Origin: Capitella teleta
Taxonomy: Eukaryota; Annelida; Polychaeta; Capitellidae
Reading direction: 5' to 3'
NCBI GenBank assembly: GCA_000328365.1
Contig: KB308685.1
Location: 68,504-132,503 of the forward strand
DNA length: 64,000 nucleotides
The position numbers and the translations under genes are program-made. Numbering within the stretch: position 1 is the stretch's first letter; every line of letters starts with the position of its first letter. The notes under the pieces were generated by a model. The model saw nothing but the letters and a program-made list of their open reading frames with translations. It made no database searches and was not told where the DNA came from. Below, piece after piece: positions 57,207-64,000 of the stretch.

Positions 57207-57418
57207 TTACACAGCTCCACATTCGTCACATTTTAACTCGATATCGTGAGTTGATGGTGACTTAGTTTGTTTCGTCGTTGGTTTATCCTGAATGACTTCA
57301 GGGTCAGGATCTTTCAACATTCTCGCCATTCTTTCGTCTGCTTCAGGAACACCATAGCAACCCCATAGATAACCCATATAATCGCTTTTCGCTGCAGCGT
57401 AGGGCATATCGTATGACG
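57207..57418 (-). CDS. Terminal coding exon of an unidentified gene
   Basis: On the minus strand a strong acceptor (TTCTCATTGCAG) opens a 212-nt exon from 57418 to a stop at 57207. It enters in phase 1 and encodes 70 residues: SYDMPYAAAKSDYMGYLWGC, then YGVPEADERMARMLKDPDPE, a Lys/Thr/Ser-rich linker and a C-terminal CDECGAV. The sequence is strongly protein-like with no low-complexity bias. I do not recognise it. The CxxC end could be a metal site or cytosolic tail motif. Upstream exons should lie above 57418 on the minus strand, but I could not identify them with confidence; 58437-58631 is the best weak candidate region. Confidence 0.55.
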
Positions 57419-60400
57419 CTGCAATGAGAATGCTGTGTACTGTCAGTCTTAAGGTAATCAATATTCATCGATGTCACAACTTACACGGTGATAATTGCAA
57501 ATTGAGACGTTCTATTTGGGAGGAAATTTCCTCTCGTAAGCAGTCAATTCATAATTACAAGTATTACTATATTTTATCAGGTTTATGAATGCTATATTCT
57601 GATATCCTTCACTTTATGTTACTTCCCAAGCGTCGAGCATGAGATAAGAATGGTTATTGTAATCAGAACACAAGGAAATGGAAGCCTGCAAAATTTGTCA
57701 GGTTTTCTACTTGTTTCCATAATGATCAATGTTTATATTATGATTGTTACATCACCGCAAAAACAACAATATTAATTCGTTAAACTTACCGAAAATGAAT
57801 GGGGTCATGTTCATAGTATGTGGTTGTCGAGATTAACTGCGTCCAGATAACTCTACCCGTAGCACATGTATGACATATAACAGGTGTTGCGTGGAACGAG
57901 ATGTGTTGATATCATTTTGTAATGTTGTTGTGAAAGAACGGGAACAGCCTGCATCCGCAATTGAGATCATGCGGTGCATCTTAGATGAAGCGTGGATTTA
58001 TTGCACGGGATGTTTCACCTCATCATCGAAAGCATCCATCGTTTTCATAATCACACTGTCGATGTTCATGTAATGAACGCTGTGAGGCAAAGAGAACGGA
58101 AATTCAAATGAGACTGGAAGGCACGCGCAATGTTCAGCAATAATTATTCAACTGATGATTCCAACTTGTCTCAATTAATTCCAGCTCACTCCGAATTGTA
58201 AGCTGTAGCATAAAATCAGAGAACCTGATTAGCCAAATACATCCATTAATAAACCGATGACGTAAAAAACTCTATTTATAAATCCTTCCTGTGGTAGGTT
58301 GGTATTAGAAAAGACACACTCGCGTTTTCTGGCAATTCCGAGAAGTCTACGAGTTATTTTACGGTGTGCTGTAATCCCGCATCAGATACCATAGCGATAA
58401 ATCACGGAGGATGACATGAATTATATTTTACACAATTTAGAACGCACTGATTGATTTATCAATCTGGCTTCTGAAGTTCTGAGAATTGACGACCATCAGA
58501 CTGTCCTCGTTCGAAATGAACACTTGTCCCTCACAAGCTATACTAACCCTTAGCCAACAGATCAAGATAAATATCCTTACAATGTTTCCCTCTGTAATTG
58601 CGTACAAAATATTTTTCGCATCCTTGATCACACAAGTACCAGCTATGCAGTAACTAAACGCGGTACTTTACGGCTGCCCTGGGCTCAGCAGCACGGAAAC
58701 ATATGCTTACGGCTTCTAGCATTATTGAGGCGCCTTCATGAAGCAGCAGCAAGCGGCCACTAGTACATACAGTAGCACCTGGTTATAACGGACTACAGCT
58801 GCTTCACGAATGAGAGTAGCATCACCTTGCACACTAAACACCTGAAAGGATATTCATAGCCACATGACATGGTTACGATTGTTTCATTGCCATAAAGTAC
58901 ACACTTACACATGGGTTTGCAATAAAGCGAGATATTGTACAGCGTATAAGACCGCTGCTTGAACCAGATGGGCGCTTTCTTGCAAGTTAGATCCGTTTGT
59001 GAGTCACTGGAGCGAACAACTGGATCAAAACAGAGAAGGACAGCTTACAAATGGGAACTTTTGTTTGGCCAATAATAATATTATGAAGTTGCCGATCAAA
59101 ACGGATACACATGGATAATAGCCTTGAATGGATGAACTCGATGTGGGTATTATGCTCACTTCTAACCATTTTTCTGATCTTTCAACATTCCTAATTTACG
59201 TCAATATTAAGTATATTACTTCAGTGGTCATTATTGGTTTACGATTAAGCTATTTCTTTTTTAAAAGCTTTAAACAAAACGTGGCAATCCTGAAACAGTT
59301 TCTGTTGAAAGCATAGTTCATATCCCAACTGTTATTGGCGTTCTCATATCAATTGCATATGCCTAGCTTGCCTATGACATCTTCCATATGCATCATGGCT
59401 TTCATCAAGATTTAATCAAAATTTCATTCACGTACGTGGATCTTTTAAGTATATTCTATATGTAGTCAAGATGCATACGTTTATTTTAATTGATTATCAT
59501 ATTTGAACATAAGCAAAATACGAAGGAAAAATAGCTTAGTGGTTAATTTTAGCAACCCTTTAACTAACGGCATGTTCTAGAACATTAGTAAAAAAGGTCA
59601 TATACCGACTCCTTCAGCCGATAGCCTTGAGCTTTCAAGCGTAGAAGATTTGCCGAGTCAGCATGTTTCAGCGATTCCAGATTTCCTCGCCGGGTATTAC
59701 GTCAGTCTTGTATTGTTTATCATACTTTTACCAGGTGCACAGACCGCATCGTTAGCAGAACAAACTTCTATTCCATGCAAAGGCTGTTCCAAAGTTCAAG
59801 CGTCATATTTGCGTGTCTCTGCAACATTAATTTACCTGTATAATAATACGACTATACTGCCTATATGCTGTGAATTTGAATGAAAATCAGCCTTTGTATG
59901 TTAAATAGCAGCCTCTGATTGTCGAATATTGAATTTACCAATAATTCTAAAAAAGGGGAGTGTAAATTATTGGCTGTTTATTCAGTTGAACTACACGATT
60001 AAAATCGAAACAAAAAAGATGATGGTCGAGTACAAAACAGAAGGATAGGAATAAAATTCCATTAAGCTGCAGATAAAAATTGATTCAGCGTTGATTCAAG
60101 ACGCCATAAATTCATTGCGCCGGCAGTTTCTGTGCAATGCACATATCACATAACGTGTATCTCACAAATTGCAGTCTATCAGTAAAACAGCTGTAGTATT
60201 GCGCCTTTAACCCAAAAGTAGTGCGAAGCAACAACATATATTTTATTGTCAGATTGTAAATGACACAATTCCAATGTGACGAAATTGATGTCATTTTGAA
60301 TCAGATTAAAACATGGTATATGAACCGTGACCAACATAGTGCATGAGTGCTGATCTTCCCGGCCTGGGGATATCAAGCTTGGGTGGTTTTCCGATATTCA

Positions 60401-60454
60401 CCTTAAACTCCTCGGTGAAGAAATCGTAACCATTAATTAGCTGGCTGACATCAA
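57419..60454. other. Long stretch without confirmed genes
   Basis: Should contain upstream exons of the gene ending at 57207 if it is real. Open frames at 57870-58073 (plus), 58437-58631 (minus) and 59650-59883 (plus) show no recognisable domain. No repeats stand out. Confidence 0.3.
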
Positions 60455-60530
60455 AGCACCTCAAACTTGTACTCCACTTGTCTAGAGGTAAACATCCTAA
60501 CCACTCGACCATCGAGACAGGCAACGTACA
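60455..60530 (-). mobile_element. tRNA-headed SINE fragment
   Basis: The minus strand reads GATGGTCGAGTGGTTAGGAT (A-box-like) and, about 40 bp on, CAAGTTTGAGGTGC (weak B box). It is a head only, with no clear body. Confidence 0.42.
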
Positions 60531-60997
60531 GGTAACCTTACCTTGATATCACTCTCATTACGCAATACAACTCGGACGTTTCTTCAAGACACAATAGCAT
60601 TTGGTGGAATAGCATTGCTCTGCTGTGCTTATCTTCGGTCTGGTATTCCTGTATCTCCTGAGGCACTTGTTGCCTTTATGTTTGCTCAATTGCCTGCGTC
60701 AAAAGGCAACCAAAAGTACTCACTATATCCAGGGTGATCATTGCTCTTAACAACAGTAATTTCAGTCCACTATGAATAAATCAATAAACCATATATTAGC
60801 AGTGCAATGAATGACAATTTGACCAAACCGGTTGAAGAATATTGGAGACACCATATGAAAGATACACCGATACACTTTTGATGCTTTATTTACTTTGTTA
60901 CACATCTTCCATGTGTTCCTTTTCGCTCACACACGTTGTAAACTTACCCATATACTTCACATACTGTTGCTCTGAATGCTCATCCACCCTCGTAGAC

Positions 60998-61138
60998 ATG
61001 AATCAGAGCTTTGAAATTGACGCCAGTGATCCATCATTTCTTCCTCTCGAGATGATATACATCCAAAAACTGAAGGTTGGGGATTTTTTAGATCAGGTCA
61101 CTCAACTCACCAAAGAACAGAATTATGCTTTCCATTGA
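60998..61138 (+). other. Coding-like stretch, unknown
   Basis: After an acceptor-like CCCTCGTAG the frame reads MNQSFEIDASDPSFLPLEMI, then YIQKLKVGDFLDQVTQLTKE, then QNYAFH and a stop. It is balanced, protein-like composition, but with no second exon or family. Confidence 0.28.
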
Positions 61139-61397
61139 TCGACTGACGTGTTTGAGGTTACAATAACTTGCGGTTGATATCAACCATCACATCCTGGGCA
61201 GCTATTCATCCCTCATACAGGATCCCCGGCCATTATGTGTATTAATATTATTGGGGTTGGAAATGGAAATACGGATACATGCAATGTGATATTTTGTCTA
61301 ATGAATATTATATTATTGCACAATAATACTATTGTAATAATTAAAATAGCAAAAAAGAAAATAAAGTTAACTAGTTAATTCCATTATGATATATATA

Positions 61398-61570
61398 GGG
61401 AGCACCGAATAGCACAGTGGGTTAAACCGCTATCTGCAATCCTATGCCGACCTGGCGGTCGAGGTCCCGGGTTCGAGACCCGCAATTGAGCACTGCAATG
61501 GTCCCTTATTAGTGGGCCTATGGTTGAGATTCAGCTCTCGTTTCTATGTGTATGTTTCCACGTATGCAAG
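61398..61570 (+). mobile_element. tRNA-derived SINE
   Basis: The head has GAATAGCACAGTGGGTTAAA (A box) and CCGGGTTCGAGACCCGC (near-perfect B box) at correct spacing. It is followed by a body with CAATGGTCCCTTATTAGTGG. The head does not close an acceptor stem, so it is a SINE and not a tRNA gene. It is the best-preserved pol III promoter in the window. Confidence 0.7.
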
Positions 61571-63467
61571 TTTGAAAACTCAATTCGAGCAGTGATGTGA
61601 TTAACAATGATTAATCTTTGGAAGTTTTAATTATCGAATATAATTAAGATGAATGGTTGATAATGATATATGTGGCTCCGATTATGACGTCACATCATGT
61701 GCAGTCGTTGGCCGTAGTGTTTTTTTCTCCAAACACAGATGAATCGTCTGTTAAAACCCCCAGACCTGTTTCTCATCATTTTCACGCACCTGCTCACGTG
61801 GCATATATACAACAGCTTAAAAACCCCACATAGATTTTGGTATTCCATAAAACTCAAGACAAAACATTTAACCACGTGTGTAAGCATCGTTCTGATCCAC
61901 TTTAACTTGAAGGGTCCTTGTCACAACACCGTCGTGTGCGATTTATCAGCATGCAAGTGTGTAGATGCTTCTGGGCATTTTATTTCATCACATGACTTAA
62001 TGTTTGGCGAGTAGAAAACGCTTGTTAGTTTAACGGTTTGCGGGATATTTTGGCGCCCGCCGCCAGGTCAACATTGGGGTTGGCGCGTTAGAGATTTCAT
62101 GTAAGGGGGGGGGGGTGTTGGGCTTTTTTGTGTCTTATGGTCTTAAGCTCGGCCTCGGTAGCCAGACATACTGACCATTCTTTAAGAGCCAGGTTAGACG
62201 TGTACACTTGGTCAGCAGCGGCGACAGGAGGCAATTCTTGAGTATCAATTCAACAAACCATTGAGAGCACTCATTGCCCTCTACTTCAATGCGACTCATA
62301 ATACGCTACAAAGTGATTGTAGAACAATATATGGTTGATTGATTGTGATTGTGATGCCATTTATTAGCAGCGAATGACGACCAAAGTGTACCCCCATTGT
62401 TCCACACCAAAACATAGCTGAGCTGTCTGAATGTTATCTGGGGGATTTGATACAGAACGAGAGTAAACTATCACTTCATAGAATAGTCACTCCACAAGCA
62501 ACATACACGTGGAAGTTCTGTGCCTGCAAATACTTGAAATCACATCAAATGCTTAGAAGTTGGTCAGCCAAGTATTGAGCAATCTCTGCTCTGGAGATAT
62601 GACGAGTGTGAAGTATCAGATGAACGGTGAACCTGCAGTCAGTGCACTCTTTGAAGTCGATAACAGATAGTGACGGGAATATGAGAGTCATGTGAGATAA
62701 AAACGGTGCCTCAGTTCAGAACCAATATGAAAATATCAAAGGGGAAAATTTTTTTCACATGCAACTGGTAAATTATATGGAATTGTTTGGACAACAGTAT
62801 TGTGCTATAGACTATTGGCTCCAAACTTACTGTATCTATCCCTAGCTCTCATGTTCTGGCTTGAAGTGGCCACCATGCAACGAGTTCACTTCATCATCAA
62901 CTCATCTGAAAACTCCTCTCCTTTTTACCTGCGGGTCATTAGTTATTGATAATCCAATCAACAGTAACCTTTTGTTGTCGCATTAGTAGTATTTACACTG
63001 AGGTCAGGATCTCAGGCACAAACTCCATTTTTCCATTGTGAAACAATATAATCGTTATCTGCTTGGTCTGGATTAAATTACTAATGCGTATGGAAGTATA
63101 TTTTTGGTGCATTTAGTGTTGGGTAACTTTTCGCTGATATGCCCCTGAGTCCGAAATAAGAAAATGTCGTTTCAGTAGGTAAGTCTACGGTCATCACGCT
63201 ATTGTGTTCTAAACTCAGGTGGTAGACGCTCTTGATAGCGATGTTGGATACTACCTGAAAACATTGGCAGGAGCGTTTGATCTCAATAATTGATCGGCTG
63301 TCCAGGTATACTGTCTATATAATTGATACTTAACTATTCACTGACTGAGTCACAATGCGACCATGGTTTCATTTAGTAGGTATTGGTGTCTAGTTACACT
63401 CTAACTGAGAAGTCTGAGTTATTGGGTGCTAGGTTTTTATTGCATATAAATATTAGGATTTTTACAG
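61571..63467. other. Intergenic stretch, no gene recognised
   Basis: Contains a short G run at 62105-62114. Nothing else I can support. Confidence 0.35.
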
Positions 63468-63779
63468 AATTGGGCGGTGTTGTTGTGTAAACCCAACGGC
63501 GTAGTTGTGCAGCAGTTAAGATTGGTATGCGAACATCCGGCTGAGTGTCAGGATTGGGTTACTAAAGTCGTTAACTGCTTTGCTTACTTTACTGCGTTCT
63601 ACTCTCCCTTTGTACAAAACCTTGTTTCCATAGGACGTACATTACGGGTAAATAACACAATGTACAACAAAGGGTACCTCTTAAACCACTGTCTGTACCA
63701 ATCGATTATCACGGGATCCGGCATCATCTCAACGTGTAAGAAATATAGTTATATACATAATATTTTGGATAGCAATTAA
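63468..63779 (+). other. Possible exon, unknown protein
   Basis: A good acceptor (GGATTTTTACAG) precedes an open frame beginning NWAVLLCKPNGVVVQQLRLV, then CEHPAECQDWVTKVV. The second part has the look of the last strand and helix of a PH domain (aromatic Trp near the end), but this is a weak resemblance. The frame continues to a stop at 63779 with less typical sequence, so a donor may lie earlier. No partner exon is visible before the window ends. Confidence 0.28.
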
Positions 63780-64000
63780 TCCTATTGTCTAGACGCTGCC
63801 TTTTGTTCTTGTTTGTTATATCTCTATGGCCAATGTTTCTGTTCTATAACACCAAATGATGATTATAATTGACTGATTTCTGTGAAATACTATATTTGGA
63901 AAACCTTTGACTTATGATTTTTATGTTAATAAACATGTAGGAGGTGTGTAGGAGTACTTATTCCTTTTACCATGACCATTAGTTGATAGCCGCTCCTTCG

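Noticed and set aside
61398-61490. Genuine tRNA gene
   Set aside because: A and B boxes are good, but the ends do not pair as an acceptor stem and a SINE-like body follows.

Overview
The window is AT-rich nuclear DNA from a multicellular animal. It has GT-AG introns of 47 bp to over 3 kb, secreted proteins built from exon-shuffled modules (LDL-receptor class A, LRR, thrombospondin type 1), rhodopsin-family GPCRs, SVOP/SV2-type transporters, LINEs whose 3' tails end in (ATGAA)n, Tc1-like and Helitron remnants, and tRNA-headed SINEs. This fits a marine invertebrate, but I cannot name the phylum from sequence alone. There is one 50-N assembly gap at 34424-34473.

Layout. 1-1.5 kb: a compact CpG promoter-like cluster, then a three-exon secreted LDLa protein. 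2.4-2.76 kb: a 23-bp minisatellite. 3-11.3 kb (minus strand): an orphan membrane-protein exon, one intact single-exon peptide-type GPCR, a damaged tandem copy of it, a LINE 3' end, and a second GPCR missing its middle. 11.3-14.8 kb: no gene seen.

14.8-28.6 kb: two 15-exon SVOP-like major facilitator transporters in tail-to-tail orientation. I could place every exon by splice sites, reading phase and comparison of the two copies; 11 of the 15 exons have identical length. The last intron of the plus-strand copy has absorbed a (TTTA)n microsatellite, a Helitron helicase fragment and an antisense LINE. The minus-strand copy carries a likely nonsense codon across its exon 9/10 junction and a 160-bp duplication of a splice acceptor.

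28.6-39.7 kb: mostly non-coding, with an orphan exon, pogo-like transposon ends, a probably mitochondrial HAD-family phosphatase that runs into the gap, SINE pieces and a foldback element. 39.7-54.5 kb: two related LRR genes. The second is complete: signal peptide, LRR array in one exon, LRR C-cap, a 12-residue tandem-repeat Ser/Thr stalk, two TSP1 modules, a transmembrane helix and a short tail. The first survives only as its LRR exon. Two Tc1 remnants and a SINE lie between them, and an antisense LINE sits in the largest intron of the second. 54.5-64 kb: largely non-coding, with a convincing terminal exon of an unidentified gene on the minus strand, SINEs and a few coding-like stretches.

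The genes do not form a pathway. The common thread is local duplication followed by uneven decay: one good and one damaged copy of the GPCR, of the transporter and of the LRR gene. The strongest candidate for something not previously described is the LRR/mucin-like/TSP1 receptor.
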